Source of the DNA: Sporopachydermia quercuum
Taxonomy: Eukaryota > Ascomycota > Sporopachydermiomycetes > Sporopachydermiales > Sporopachydermiaceae
Length of the DNA: 64,000 nucleotides
Direction of reading: 5' to 3'
Assembly: GCA_001599295.1 (NCBI GenBank)
Contig: BCGN01000001.1
Location: forward strand, 2,046,001-2,110,000
Below the pieces are notes generated by a model. The model did not search any database. It was given only the letters and a program-made list of their open reading frames with translations, and had not been told where the DNA came from. This document shows positions 11,131 to 22,455 of this stretch, in pieces; position 1 is the stretch's first letter; every line of letters begins with the position of its first letter. The translations under genes were made by a program, and so were the position numbers.

Positions 11131-12152
11131 CTACAATACTATTAGCTATAGAAAGATAGTAATACATCTAGTTGGTGATAATTGACCGGCACTCCCAAGA
11201 GAAGCACTAGAAGTTACATCTTCAACTAATATTATTGCAAAGTAATAACTCAGATATCTTACTTAAAGTGCGATTTAAATTGCTAATATAAGATTAGTTA
11301 GTCCTGTTGGTAGGTGTAGCTCATTGTTGACAGTAGATCGGAAACCAAGCAATTAAGGCATATTTAAACTCAGTTCAGAATAGAACATGTTTCATCTTCA
11401 ACAAGAAAGCAAAGCATTCCAGCTCATATCAAAGCATTTTTATTTCATTGTTTTTTTTTGTTTTTTGTTTCAGTTAAATAAAAAACTCAGGTAGTTCTCA
11501 AATCGCTGTATTTTCTTCTTGATTTGTTGGAATGTATATTATTGGCCAAATTCTTGTCGACATTTGATTTGTTATTTCTATATGTGTTCGCAGTGATCAT
11601 ACATTCTCGAATGTGAGCAGCCTTCTATTCCCGTAGAAACTTGTGAAAAGCAATCCACAACTAGTTACAATTCGACCCTCCTTTCATACATGTTTTTCCA
11701 GCATGATCTTTCCTTCAATATAGGTAGATGAAATAGATTTTTTTCTTTTACTGTGAAATGAATGATTATGCACATCTAGGCACGTCATTTTCACCTTCCT
11801 TTTCGGGAAACATATATTTACAATATTCAGGAAAAGATATATTTATTCAGAGTTATTATCATTTCCGAAATATTTTCTTAAGCCTAAACAAAAATTTTCT
11901 ATATCCGAACATTCTTTGTTTCATTTAGTTCCTTCCCGAGATGAACTTGCTTCCGCCTACCTTGGTAAAGATTTTTGATGTTCAGAGAAGAAAATGAACA
12001 TCATAACGGCTCCCTTGTACTATACAGGAGTGAGTCTTTAATAAATTGTCATTCTTACTGCTATAATTAATACTATTTATCCTTTCTGTACATATAAACA
12101 AAACAACAGCCATAGTAACATTTCTTTAACAACCAATATTTTCACAGGCAGA

Positions 12153-13514
12153 ATGGATTTTTTTGACCGGAAAATATCAGTCAGTCTTTTAGGGTTAGCA
12201 ATAATTGGATCAGCTGCTACAGCTTCTTTTATTACGTCAATTATTCTTTCCTCTAATCATGAAAGCTCTCCTAAATCTTATTCTCAACCATCCAGAAACA
12301 CAAACGCGGAGAAACGACAACCACTGAAATTAAGTAGCGAGAGTTATTCCGAAGAATTAATCCGAGAGCAACTAGCTAGAAATTATGCTTTCTTGGGGGA
12401 AGATGGCATGAAAGCCATACGAAACAAATTTATCGTCATCGTTGGAGCTGGTGGTGTTGGCTCTTGGACTATCACAATGCTGTTGAGATCAGGAGTTTCT
12501 CATATTAGAATAGTAGACTTTGATCAAGTGTCTTTATCATCATTGAACCGTCACGCATGTGCTACTCTACAAGACGTTGGTACATCAAAAGTTGATTGCC
12601 TGAAGAACTATCTATTAAAGATTGCTCCGTGGGCGGATATCGAAGCATACAATGAATTATTTCATAAAGAAGAAGCCGAGAGACTATTAAGTGGTGCACC
12701 TGATTTGATAATTGATTGTATTGACAATATTGATACTAAAGTGGATCTGCTACAATATTGCTATGAAAAAAAAATCCCGGTAATTAGTTCAATGGGTGCA
12801 GCTTGTAAATCTGATCCTACTAGACTAAACGTTGGTGATATTTCAATCACCAAAGAAGATCCTCTATCACGAGCTGTACGGAGAAGACTAAGAATGAATA
12901 AAATAATCACCGGTATACCCGTTGTATTCTCATCAGAAAAGCCTGATGAAGGCAAAGCCGAATTATTACCCTTAGATGATGAAGAATTCGAGAAAGGTAA
13001 CGTTAAAGAGTTGGGAATCCTGCAGGATTTCAGGGTTAGAATATTACCAGTCCTTGGTACAATGCCTGCTATGTTTGGCCTAACTATTGTCACTCATATA
13101 CTTACACATTTCGCTGGTTATCCTACTGAATATATTCAAGGCAAAAACAGGCTTAAGAATTATGATCAAATGCTTCAAACTCTTGCTGGGCAGCAAGCGA
13201 GATTAGGATATAAATCTCATAAATTACCTATTTCTATTAACGATGTCGGTTATATCTTAGAAGAAGTGTTTAGGGGAAAATCTCCGATCTCTGGCTTTTC
13301 AACTCAATTGACTTTATCTCGGTGGGATAAGAATAAGGAGATAAGTTTTCAGAACGTTGTTGTTATGACAAAACCCGAGCAAAAACGCCATGAAGCTGAA
13401 TATCTTAAATCTGAGAAGGATGTTAAATTGGAAGATTTGTATGATGAGAAAGTCATAAGTTTAGTAGAGAAAAGATTTAGGCAAGAAGCTGCTTATTCTA
13501 TATGGCGAGAATAA
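12153..13514 (+). CDS. tRNA threonylcarbamoyladenosine dehydratase (Tcd1/Tcd2, TcdA-like)
   Basis: This E1-like enzyme uses ATP to convert t6A at position 37 of ANN-decoding tRNAs into the cyclic ct6A form; the yeast proteins sit at the mitochondrial outer membrane. The 453-residue protein begins with a hydrophobic segment at about 10-33 (SLLGLAIIGSAATASFITSI), like the yeast enzymes. The adenylation domain has the nucleotide loop VGAGGVGSW (97-105), then RIVDFDQVSLSSLNRHACAT, DCIDNID and VISSMGAACKSDPTR, all typical of TcdA/CsdL. A later conserved segment reads LPVLGTMPAMFG. S. cerevisiae has two paralogues, Tcd1 and Tcd2, and this window does not show which is orthologous, so no symbol is given. 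No intron is needed; the ATG at 12153 is the first in frame. Confidence 0.92.
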   Translation: MDFFDRKISVSLLGLAIIGSAATASFITSIILSSNHESSPKSYSQPSRNTNAEKRQPLKLSSESYSEELIREQLARNYAFLGEDGMKAIRNKFIVIVGAGGVGSWTITMLLRSGVSHIRIVDFDQVSLSSLNRHACATLQDVGTSKVDCLKNYLLKIAPWADIEAYNELFHKEEAERLLSGAPDLIIDCIDNIDTKVDLLQYCYEKKIPVISSMGAACKSDPTRLNVGDISITKEDPLSRAVRRRLRMNKIITGIPVVFSSEKPDEGKAELLPLDDEEFEKGNVKELGILQDFRVRILPVLGTMPAMFGLTIVTHILTHFAGYPTEYIQGKNRLKNYDQMLQTLAGQQARLGYKSHKLPISINDVGYILEEVFRGKSPISGFSTQLTLSRWDKNKEISFQNVVVMTKPEQKRHEAEYLKSEKDVKLEDLYDEKVISLVEKRFRQEAAYSIWRE

Positions 13515-15421
13515 AAAGGGATAGTCATAGAGACAAAAAAATGGTGGTTCTGTTTTTTATACGAAAGGAAAGTACCAATAATAATGATAGTAATGATAAT
13601 GGCTAGAATATAAAGAACTCATAGGACTGTAATAATTGCCAGAAAGCGTATTATTATGACTCCTGATATCATTGATTTCTACTGTTTTGTAAGTACTTTT
13701 GGTATCCAATACAAAGTACCATTACACTACCAACAGATATTGAAGCTGTAATTTTGACACTTGTATGGGAATTTCTATGCCCTAAGGGGTTGCTTATTTT
13801 CATGCTACTTGAGCAAGGTACGCTGAAGCTCATACTAGCGAATTATTTAGTTCTGCTATTAAATAGCCTACTCAAAGTAAAACAAAGATTCCATACATTC
13901 TGAATGATACTTGAACAGATAGTAGTGTTTCGACAATTCTGTTCAATATCAATTATTCTATAATCGAAGAAGAAGAAAGCTATCAGCGTACATTGAACGT
14001 TATCAGGTTAGGTGAGTTAGTATGAATTTCTTCAGAAGAGTTCATTATTACAGGGTTTCTTTTTTGCTTGATATAGCTGTTGATTTATCAGTAGAGTGAG
14101 TGTGAGCATAAGTAGTTGCAGTGATAGTAGTTAAATGTTTTGTTATTTTATGCTAGAAGTAAATAAATAACATATATACATATTCAATTAATTATTCGTA
14201 TACTTATTTAAATTATATGCCTCGAAAAGTAAACCGTAACTTATAAGATATCTAACCAAATATTTAATAGATGACTATAGTTTCTACTGTTTTCTACTAT
14301 TTCGGAAGTAAAATGGGAATATACTATATCTTTTCTTGAAGCAATTCAAGAAAGAACTGTTATGATATAATCATAAATATGCATTATTTGCTTGTATATA
14401 GTGATATTGATATCCTAATAATAATACCGCTAGTAATAATGGAAGTAAATTAGAAAAAGAGGAAACAGTTCTTTTTCTCTTGAGACTGGTAAGTTACAAG
14501 TTTTCATTGATTAGAACGCAAAAATAGCTACTTCCAATAATGTCAGTTTTAATACAATCCTTTTACCCCTATTCAACAATACTTTAAAAAAATAAAGATA
14601 TCAATTCACAATAAACATAGCTGCAGAATCAAAAGAAATCAAAAGGAGTAATCAGAACCATAGTAAAGTCAACAAAATGCACCACTTTGCATAGAAGTAG
14701 ATTTAAAAACCTAGCATTATCTGAGTTTCAAGACATAAACATGTATAGAGAAGTAAATGTATAACTACAGAATAGAGAGAAATATATTACATCGGTTTTG
14801 CAACGGATTATCAATCAAAGCATCTGTTTAAACTATTAACATTAGATATATAACAGAATCTGTAGAATATATATACGCACATTACTGGAATAGTATTTGA
14901 ACGAGAATCAATTGATAGATTGAACCAAAGAAATGAAAAACAATATCAAATGAACTNGCGGTTGCTTAACAATAAAAATAACCATGCATAGAATTCAACC
15001 ATAAATTGCTTTAGGCAAATGAAATTACATGAAAACAAATAAGATGGTGTCATAGTCNACCATCATCGATTTATTGATTTGTTAGTGTATTTGGTGATCT
15101 AGTGGATAGCACTGATACTTGTTCATAGTTATTTTATGTTTTGAAATAATTTGCTATATTATGATACAATAAAATATAGCTTGATATCCTGTTAAATGCT
15201 AATCTGTGTTGCTGTTGCTGTTGCTNTGCTTGACATAAATTCATAGATGCTAATCTAATACAGGAAGCTATGAATTAAATATCAGAACAACGGGGAAATA
15301 TTTCAATCCGAGATTTTCCCATTTTAACTATTCGTATATTAAGAAAATTTCGTTTCCGTTTCTGCTTCCAATTCCTTCCTTGTATCTTCTTCTAATATTC
15401 TCGTTCATACAGCATCACAGG
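13515..15421. other. intergenic between convergent TCD and LEU5 genes
   Basis: 1.9 kb, strongly AT-rich, with no convincing frame. It contains a 9-bp perfect hairpin with a GCAA tetraloop (14332-14353) and a short TTGCTG tandem repeat near 15209-15225 followed by an N. Nothing else is supported. Confidence 0.4.
15209..15225 (+). repeat. short TTGCTG tandem repeat
   Basis: Just under three copies of TTGCTG lie in non-coding DNA, with an ambiguous base immediately after at 15226. The ambiguity could reflect allelic repeat variation. Confidence 0.5.
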
Positions 15422-16684
15422 TTAAATGCCCAAAAATAACTTCATTCTTTCATACACAAAGAAACTGCATGCTGCCATTGGTATCACCTTAATATACCCG
15501 ATTGTCAACCCAACATAAAAACCTTTGAATCCACGCTCACGATAGATCACTTTAATTGTTTCCTTAATACTTAGAAATTGCCCATTGTTTGTCACTCCGC
15601 CGACTTGCATTCGTCGTCTGATGACTTCCAACGGATATGCCGAGGTTTGTGAAAACATTCCTGCTAATCCACCAGCAATTAATTGTGCCCATGTTTTCAA
15701 TGGTTGTCTATGATCATGTGACAGTACATAAGAATCAAGCGATTGTTTATCGGAATTCATAGGAACAAACTGAGGACTTTGATATACACAATATTTGTAT
15801 AACATCCGAGATCTGAATATATCATGAAAGAAATCATGGGTCCAGAATGATACCCCGGCATAAGGAATCATTCCCAGAATCGTCGGAATAAACCCTCGAT
15901 AGAAATTAGAGATCTGATGAAGTTTCTCGGGAATTAGTCTCGAGATTAATGCAATTGGTTTTGGAGTAGTTGGTGTTACTTTCGGAGTTGGTTCCGTTAG
16001 AATACTAATACAAGTTTGAACTAATCTTCCTCCTCGGTGATAATGACTTCCATGAGGAATTTTGCCGGTTGTGATTGGAGTAAAGTTTGATTTTGTTTCA
16101 AATGCAAGACGAACTCGGATAAGATCTAATGGATATGTGAAAAACACTGAGGTAATGCCGGAAAGAGAACCTGCCACTAGCCGTCGTAATCCGGTTTCTT
16201 GCTCTTCGGATCGAATGATGAATGAACGTATTTGCTCATAGACCACAAATTTGATCGCAGCATAAGGGAAAATACGAAGTAAAGTTGCCGAATGGCCTTG
16301 AAAAAGACCTCTGAGGCCATCAGTTGTGTAAATTTTGTCACCTGCTTTAAACAATCCCACAAAGGTTCCTGAGTATTTCCGGAAATCAGGATTTGACGTT
16401 TGAAATAAAATTTTCACACGGTCTAGAGGTGCTATCAAAGTCTTTGCCACACACCCAGCTACCCCTCCAGCTATTCCACTTTTTGTTACATATTCTAATG
16501 ATGATTTGTCTATTATTCGAGTCTGCACAGCAAATGGGCTTGCCATATCATCCGATGATCCTGCAATTGATAAACTTGCATCTTTATCAAGATCTATTAA
16601 CGGTAGTCTCTGTCTCATGCTCTTTTGTGTAACAGGTGACCCTGATTCGCTAGGACTCTGCGTAGGTAGATTTGATTCTGTCAT
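15422..16684 (-). CDS. LEU5: mitochondrial carrier, Leu5-type coenzyme A transporter
   Basis: A six-helix carrier of the mitochondrial inner membrane. Leu5 and its relatives (SLC25A42/SLC25A16) supply coenzyme A or its precursor dephospho-CoA to the matrix. The 420 residues contain three carrier modules with signature motifs PLDRVK (86-91), PLDLIRVRL and PLEVIRRRM. The first module reads GIAGGVAGCVAKTLIAPLD and ends RIFPYAAIKFVVYEQI, the Leu5/Graves-carrier pattern. The segment with RGFIPTILGMIPYAGVSFWT is also typical of Leu5. The N-terminal ~60 residues are polar and Ser-rich. Between the second signature and the fourth helix lies a Thr/Pro-rich insert (PTPKVTPTTPKP), longer than in minimal carriers. 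Substrate is inferred from family. Confidence 0.88.
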   Translation of the reverse strand: MTESNLPTQSPSESGSPVTQKSMRQRLPLIDLDKDASLSIAGSSDDMASPFAVQTRIIDKSSLEYVTKSGIAGGVAGCVAKTLIAPLDRVKILFQTSNPDFRKYSGTFVGLFKAGDKIYTTDGLRGLFQGHSATLLRIFPYAAIKFVVYEQIRSFIIRSEEQETGLRRLVAGSLSGITSVFFTYPLDLIRVRLAFETKSNFTPITTGKIPHGSHYHRGGRLVQTCISILTEPTPKVTPTTPKPIALISRLIPEKLHQISNFYRGFIPTILGMIPYAGVSFWTHDFFHDIFRSRMLYKYCVYQSPQFVPMNSDKQSLDSYVLSHDHRQPLKTWAQLIAGGLAGMFSQTSAYPLEVIRRRMQVGGVTNNGQFLSIKETIKVIYRERGFKGFYVGLTIGYIKVIPMAACSFFVYERMKLFLGI

Positions 16685-18366
16685 TTTGTAGATGTTGTTA
16701 TATATACTATGATATGCTTATGAACGTTCGTTTTGCACGGAGATCAAAATGAACCTATTTGGACTATGCCTGCACAAAGTAAAGGAAATTGGGGGTTCCG
16801 TGAACTAATGCCAAGTTATTTCAATTCAGATATCTCTTCGTCTGTGCTAAATTTAACACTTTTAAACTTATAAATCAAATAAACAATATATGTTTGATGA
16901 TCAGTCAACTGCGACTCTTGATACATACAAGGCCTCGCTATAGCACTCAAAATCAATCAATATTGGTTTAGTAAGTAACTTTTTCCCCCAAGTCTGTACC
17001 ACCTATATTTATTCCCATCCACCGTCTTCCAATGCTGTTCCCTCTGAAATTAACCTGTTTCAATCCTATTTAGATATTACTCACTATTTGGTATACCTTC
17101 TCACCTTTATGCTGTTATTCACCGCTTTGATTATACCATAAAGATCCTCAACTCTTCCAACCAAAATAACACCAGAATGCACAGCAAAACCGGTCAGTTC
17201 AACCCTAATGACAACCAGCAAATGACTGCAGACGTTAAAAGTTATTCTAACAGTTATAATCTATTGATTATCTATTTGATAGGAAGAAGTGTCGGAAAGA
17301 AAAATACGTTTCCCCACTTTGTGATTTGTTACTCCACACAGAAATTTTAAAGTTCTATCTTTGCGAGTAGAGTTTATGGATTAAAGGATGATATAATCAT
17401 AAATGAATGAACGGCTTGTCATGTGACTTGCGAGGTAGGCTATGAAGGCAACAAAGGAATAATAGGTTATGTATGGGAGTGATAAGGGACTGGAAACGCA
17501 ATTTGAGAGTAATCTGGCCAAAATAGGAGATATATGGAATTAAAAGTAACGTCAAAATTTAGGCTAGGAAAACAAGGATAAACAGGAGATACGAAATACG
17601 GAGTTGCTTGAGTTTGCCACTAGATCGTATGAGTCTAATACATAAGATACTTATAGATTTGGACCATTTGAAAGAGAATTACACCTCCTAGGAAAGATTG
17701 TATCTACTGAGTAAAATATTTATAAAACTAATGAGATACTTGTTTGTTGTTTGCCTATTCATAATGTATAACAAAAAGAGTGAAAAATCACTCATTTTCT
17801 TTGTCACAAGATCGGATGATTCCTTCGGATAAATTAATACAATGCAATATGCAGCCTTATGCATAGTTAATATAATGATCCGGAGATGAAAAGGAGTATT
17901 CGTTGAATACTCTAAACACCGAAGAAAGAAATAATATAATTTAGAAGATCAGTTAAAGTNTACTTATGCTATATTAAGTTACATGATTAGTTTAGATATC
18001 AAATAGTTCTTTTGAATCTCAGTATTTAATTTACCAAAACTATTCAAACTTATCTCCGTAGCTTTCTTAATGTCCAACGCATCAACCTGCATAGCTGTGC
18101 ATTTACGGATCCAATTCTAACTCAATTTCGATGGCAACTGACACTTCAGATCTCACTTCGTTCATCCAATGAGAGGTCTGAAAACTCGGACAATAGTTTT
18201 CTTTTGTAATTGAGTACTTTTCTTTACCGAGAAGCCGAACGGAGATCTTCGGATAAGCCGATTTTGGTCTTTGTATTACTTTTGAAGCTAGAAGAGAGCT
18301 ATCTTTTATGTTGTGCCTGAATTACCAACATTTGAAGGCAAGTTAATCGACAATTAGCATCTAAAG
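16685..18366. other. divergent intergenic region, LEU5 to the DUF1279 gene
   Basis: 1.7 kb between divergent starts, so it holds both promoters. A 57-codon frame from ATG 17177 to TAA 17350 (MHSKTGQFNPNDNQQMTADV...) starts with protein-like composition but has no recognisable family; I do not call it a gene. Confidence 0.4.
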
Positions 18367-19182
18367 ATGTTCTTGAAATCATTATCAATGCTGGGCTGGG
18401 GCAAATCATTGATCGGCAATCCTTCTGTCCAATCGGCAATGTCTCGGGCTATTTTCTCTAATATGAGAGCCGGTTGGTCCCGAAACCACTCTAAACCTCT
18501 TTTCACTTTTGGAAATGGTCTCGGAACAAAATCTCGAGCTTTTCAATCTCGGTTCTACTCCACAAATACATCTGGAGCTGTGAAGTCAGCAAAAGGTCAA
18601 CCAGAATTAAAACCCAAAGGATTGAAAGCTCTTATTCAGAAATACGGAACTACTGCTCTTATAGTATATTTGACATTGAGCGTGCTGGATTTTCCGCTTT
18701 GTTTTATTTTTGTTCATACTGCTGGTGCAGAAAAGATTTCTCAAATAGAAAAATCAATTAAGGAGTACATTCCGTTTCTAAAATCCGGTGATGATAAGGA
18801 TAAGCCGAAAGAAGATGATGGTGCTACAATTGAAGTATTAAACAAACCAGATGCTAATGTCTCTTCTGATTCCAAGAAAGATGTGGAAGGTCCGTCGCTA
18901 CTTACTGAGCTGTTGATTGCATATGGAATTCATAAATCCTTATTAATTTTTATCAGAGTTCCATTGGCAGCATCAATCACGCCTTCAGTAGCTAAACTGT
19001 TCCGTAAATGGGGATTCAAGTTTGCTCAACCCAAGGGAAACATTCTGAAAACTGCTGCTGATTCAGCAGATGTTAAACCATCAGTAGGAATCCACTCTGC
19101 TGCAAGGGATGCTACGGCAAGCAACAAGAAGTTTGGAACACCCCCAACTAAGAAGCAGAAATGGGGAGGTTGGCTATTTTGA
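18367..19182 (+). CDS. mitochondrial DUF1279 (FAM210/Nat2-like) membrane protein
   Basis: A DUF1279 protein of 271 residues; the family includes human FAM210A/B and yeast Nat2 and is linked to mitochondrial membranes. The first ~75 residues are rich in Arg and Ser with almost no acidic residues (AIFSNMRAGWSRNHSK, SRAFQSRFYST), as in an import presequence. The DUF1279 core starts at PKGLKALIQKYGTTALIVYL, with a first hydrophobic helix running through SVLDFPLCFIFVHTAG. A charged, Asp/Lys-rich insert of roughly 50 residues follows, then a second helix region (LLTELLIAYGIHKSLLIFIR) ending VPLAASITPSVAKLFRKWG. The C-terminal 50 residues are basic and of low complexity. Biochemical role is unknown; mitochondrial location is inferred from the N terminus. 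Confidence 0.8.
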   Translation: MFLKSLSMLGWGKSLIGNPSVQSAMSRAIFSNMRAGWSRNHSKPLFTFGNGLGTKSRAFQSRFYSTNTSGAVKSAKGQPELKPKGLKALIQKYGTTALIVYLTLSVLDFPLCFIFVHTAGAEKISQIEKSIKEYIPFLKSGDDKDKPKEDDGATIEVLNKPDANVSSDSKKDVEGPSLLTELLIAYGIHKSLLIFIRVPLAASITPSVAKLFRKWGFKFAQPKGNILKTAADSADVKPSVGIHSAARDATASNKKFGTPPTKKQKWGGWLF

Positions 19183-19964
19183 TAGGTTTGAAAGCATCTT
19201 CATGTATATAGTGGAAGCATAATTGCTGTTGGTGTTATAATGATAGATCAACAGTCCTCTACCGTAGGTAGATGGAAGAAATGTGCAACGGTTAGTCATT
19301 AGTATTTAATGAGTTGTAGTCGCTGTAGGAATCAAGATACAATCAGAAGTGAAATAACAAAAATGTTTCGGTTGCAGTTCTGATAAGTTCCATCACGTCT
19401 GAATCTGATACCTTTAAATGCGTCGTCGATCCGATCTGCGGTTGCATTTTCTATTATTTCCGAAAATTTATGGATTGTTTCCGAGATAAGAATAAGGTTC
19501 ATCGCCGTGCATCAGCCTGCATTATCCTTATAATTGCAATCAATATTACACCTTTTGTAAGAACCTGTTTGAAGACAAATGTCATCAGCTATCTCTTGTT
19601 GAAAACGTCTGAGTCTACTATTCCACGGTAATACACTATAAGTTCGATTTATAAAGATTTCAACGCTCATTCTTACATATTCAACCACTAGTTTTCTCAA
19701 TCTTTACGGTTTCATTCATTAATCAAAACCTTAATTTAAGTCTCTATTATTTCCGTTTTGTTCATTGCATCACCTTCTTTCTATCATTCATCTTTTCTTT
19801 CCTTTTACCTTGTGGCTACTCCGTAACCTCCATCTATCTGCACTCTTTTATTTNGTTGATCTCCATAAAATAATCATGGAGTTACTGAAAATTAGGGGTA
19901 TCATAAACTACACTACACTATAAATACTAAATATATGAAAGGCTGATGTTTTAAACTTGCGAAA
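19183..19964. other. intergenic, DUF1279 gene to RTC5
   Basis: Spacer with the 3' end of the DUF1279 gene and the RTC5 promoter. The 62-codon minus-strand frame at 19512-19700 has no family resemblance. One N lies near 19854. Confidence 0.4.
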
Positions 19965-22163
19965 ATGGGTCAGAATTCTAGCTTACCTGAGGGCAATCAT
20001 ACAGGCAACTCTATCACTAGAAAAGAAGTTTTGAGCCAATTTGCTCGCAATTGCTACAACCGCTTACTTCCAATAGAACAATGGGCTCTCAAAGTAAGTT
20101 ATTTTGATTTTCACAATAACTATCTCAATTTTAATGCATTATTTTGGTGAACAGTATATATCTTGCTGATGTTAATAGTTTCATACTAACCCCTCTTGTT
20201 TTTATTGCAGGATGGTTATAAGCAGTTGTTGCCTGATACCAGTAAACTATGGGGAAGATCAGAACTGTATGTATAAATATGCATAATGCTGCAGAATTGA
20301 TGCAATAGTTAACTGGGTTTTGAAGATAAACGGATTATGGAAAAGATAATGAGAACAATTTATGATCATTAAACTAACAAATAAGCTAATAGAAAGAAGG
20401 CCTTACAGTTAGACACTTTATCGGAAGAGTACTCTAAAGTTATTGTTGATATCCTGTTTATAGCAGGAGGATTTCCGTTTTTGAAACCGGAAATCAAACA
20501 AGTGTTCAGTAGGGAAGATTTTGTCCGGTGTGTTACTATCTGTACTGAGCGGTATAAAGCAGTACTGGGAGTTGATTTTGACATAGTGAACTTGTATTTT
20601 CTATTGTTCCTATACAGTGAAAAATGTGAGGTTTTGAAGTCGGACAATCTATCGGAAGGAAAATCGGAAAAGATCCCAAAAGAAAGTATTGAGAAAATAA
20701 CGGAAAAGATATCAAAAACTACTATGGAAGACGGTTCTGAATCAAAATTGGAAGTAGTATTACCGGAAAAGCTGTATAGAGTTGGATCTGTTTCCGATAT
20801 ATTCCTTGATCAGCCGCTAGCGGAAGATTCAACTATATCAGCTCAGCATCTATGCCTCATTCTATCTGTTCTGCTTCAAGTATCATGGCTCAATGCCGAC
20901 CGGCACGTGCTTATAAAAGCCCCTAGATTCGAGAACTTGAAATTCAACGGAACAAATAATTATCGGGAAGAAGTTATAAATGTTTTAAGAGGTATGAACC
21001 AAGAAATTTCGGTTTCTAAAGATGATGCTTATTTTGTTTCCGGAACTGTTTCTTACAAACAATTTCGAAGCGCAATCGAATCATCTATGCAGAACTTGTT
21101 ACCTTGTTTTGGCAAATTAACTGAAAGTATGCTATTTAATGACTCAATGCAGAATTACAAAGCGGCTGCTGCTAGAAATTCCATCTCAGGTCATTCTCGG
21201 AACAATTCTACCTCTTCAGATCAGCACCCTTCCGAAAAACCATCAGCTACATCAGAGAAATCGGAAGCAATATTAGACGATTCACCAGAAAAACTTATTC
21301 CTGCTTCCGATATCAATTCCGACCCAACATTTGAATCACGGATAATATCACCGCCTCTATTAGCACATATGGCTCTTTTCCTAGACAACACTATGATATA
21401 TTCAAGACTTAAAAAACTATACATTGCTGCAGAAACAGGTTTCTCTATGCGCTCATTGGAAGCGAAAGTATTTCATTGGAAAGCTCCGACAATCATACTA
21501 ATCAAAGGACTAAGGTTACCCGCTGATCCGAAAGGACCTCGGCACAGAGCTTTTGAGGAATCATTTCCGGCTTTACCGTTTCAGTCGCGTGAAGTCACTT
21601 CTTCTCATACAATAGGAGAAAAACTTTCATTTGGAATTTTCATAAATTCTCCTTGGAAGAAAACCGGAAAACAAGGTTTCGGAGATGAAAAGACTGTGTT
21701 ATTTCAATTATCTCCAATTCATGACGTGTTTCACACGTCCTCCTTAATCTCGGAAAACATATACTTTTCAGCGCAAGGAGGTGGCTTTGGTGTAGGTTCA
21801 AAACCTCCTATTGTTTCCGGTCACAGTAAGAAAGTCACCCGAAATACCGGAAACATTAGTTTCAGTATCGATGACTCTCTAGAATATGCAGTATTTCGAC
21901 ATGCGGGTCCCGGCGGTAGTTTTCATATTAGTAAGCAAAGGGGCCATCTAGAATGGGAAGATAGGATGAGAATCACTGATTTGGAAGTTTGGGGTTGTGG
22001 GGGAGAGAAGGAGTTAGAGGAAATGCGGAAACGATATGAATGGGAAGAAAGAGAAGCTTTAATGCGTAGTCAGGTGTCTTTGAAATCCATTAATGATGAT
22101 CGGGCGTTGTTGGAGATGGCGGGTATAATAGGAAACCACGGAGCAACTGGGGGTTCGGTATAG
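19965..22163 (+). CDS. RTC5: Rtc5, TLDc-domain protein (two introns)
   Basis: Rtc5 is a fungal TLDc-domain protein; S. cerevisiae Rtc5 acts on the vacuolar H+-ATPase. Exons are 19965-20093, 20211-20266 and 20393-22163, giving 651 residues. Intron 1 (117 nt) has GTAAGT, a perfect TACTAAC at 20184-20190 and TTGCAG. Intron 2 (126 nt) has GTATGT at 20267, AACTAAC and AATAG at 20392; this acceptor, not the CAG at 20408, keeps the frame and yields SELKKALQLDTLSEEYSKV. The N terminus MGQNSSLP...LSQFARNCYNRLLP is the family start, and Gly2 could be myristoylated. The TLDc half has FQLSPIHDVFHTSS, GGGFGVGSKPPIV and WEDRMRITDLEVWGCGG. A Ser/Glu-rich stretch (about 340-380) interrupts the middle. Codon choice is rich in TCG, TCC and CGG, unlike neighbouring RIO1. 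Confidence 0.9.
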
Positions 22164-22455
22164 ATTATAGGAAAGTGAAGGACGAAATCGGAACGGAAAT
22201 ATCAGAGGAAAAATCATATGACAATAACCATAAATCGACATTAACTCTTATATCTGATTCTGAGGATTGCGGTACCGTTTGTCGCGCGGAATGAACAAAC
22301 ACTACCATATTAACATATATATACTACAAAATCTACGAAATCTGTTAGTGTCTCAACGATGATGGTAATAAACATTAACAATGATCATAAATATGTTAGC
22401 CATGAATAAACTATGCATTTACCTTATGAATGTGTATCTATTTTACCGTCTATTC

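Larger units (their letters stand above)
6297..12152. other. 5.9-kb region without an intact gene
   Basis: The longest non-coding stretch of the window. It includes the upstream region of the aquaporin gene on the left and of the TCD gene on the right. No frame has a recognisable domain, and no tRNA-like B box (GGTTCRANNCC) is seen on either strand. Between about 9660 and 11130 several short open stretches look protein-like in different frames (see separate entry). TACTAAC strings followed by AG occur at 7725-7731 and 11100-11125, but no matching exon pairs could be made. Confidence 0.5.

Noticed and set aside
14332-14353. 9-bp hairpin with GCAA loop
   Set aside because: A few such hairpins are expected by chance in 64 kb of AT-rich DNA, and nothing else marks an RNA gene here.
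17177-17350. 57-codon frame MHSKTGQFNPNDNQQ...
   Set aside because: The first half looks protein-like but there is no family match I can name, no splice partner, and it is short enough to arise by chance.
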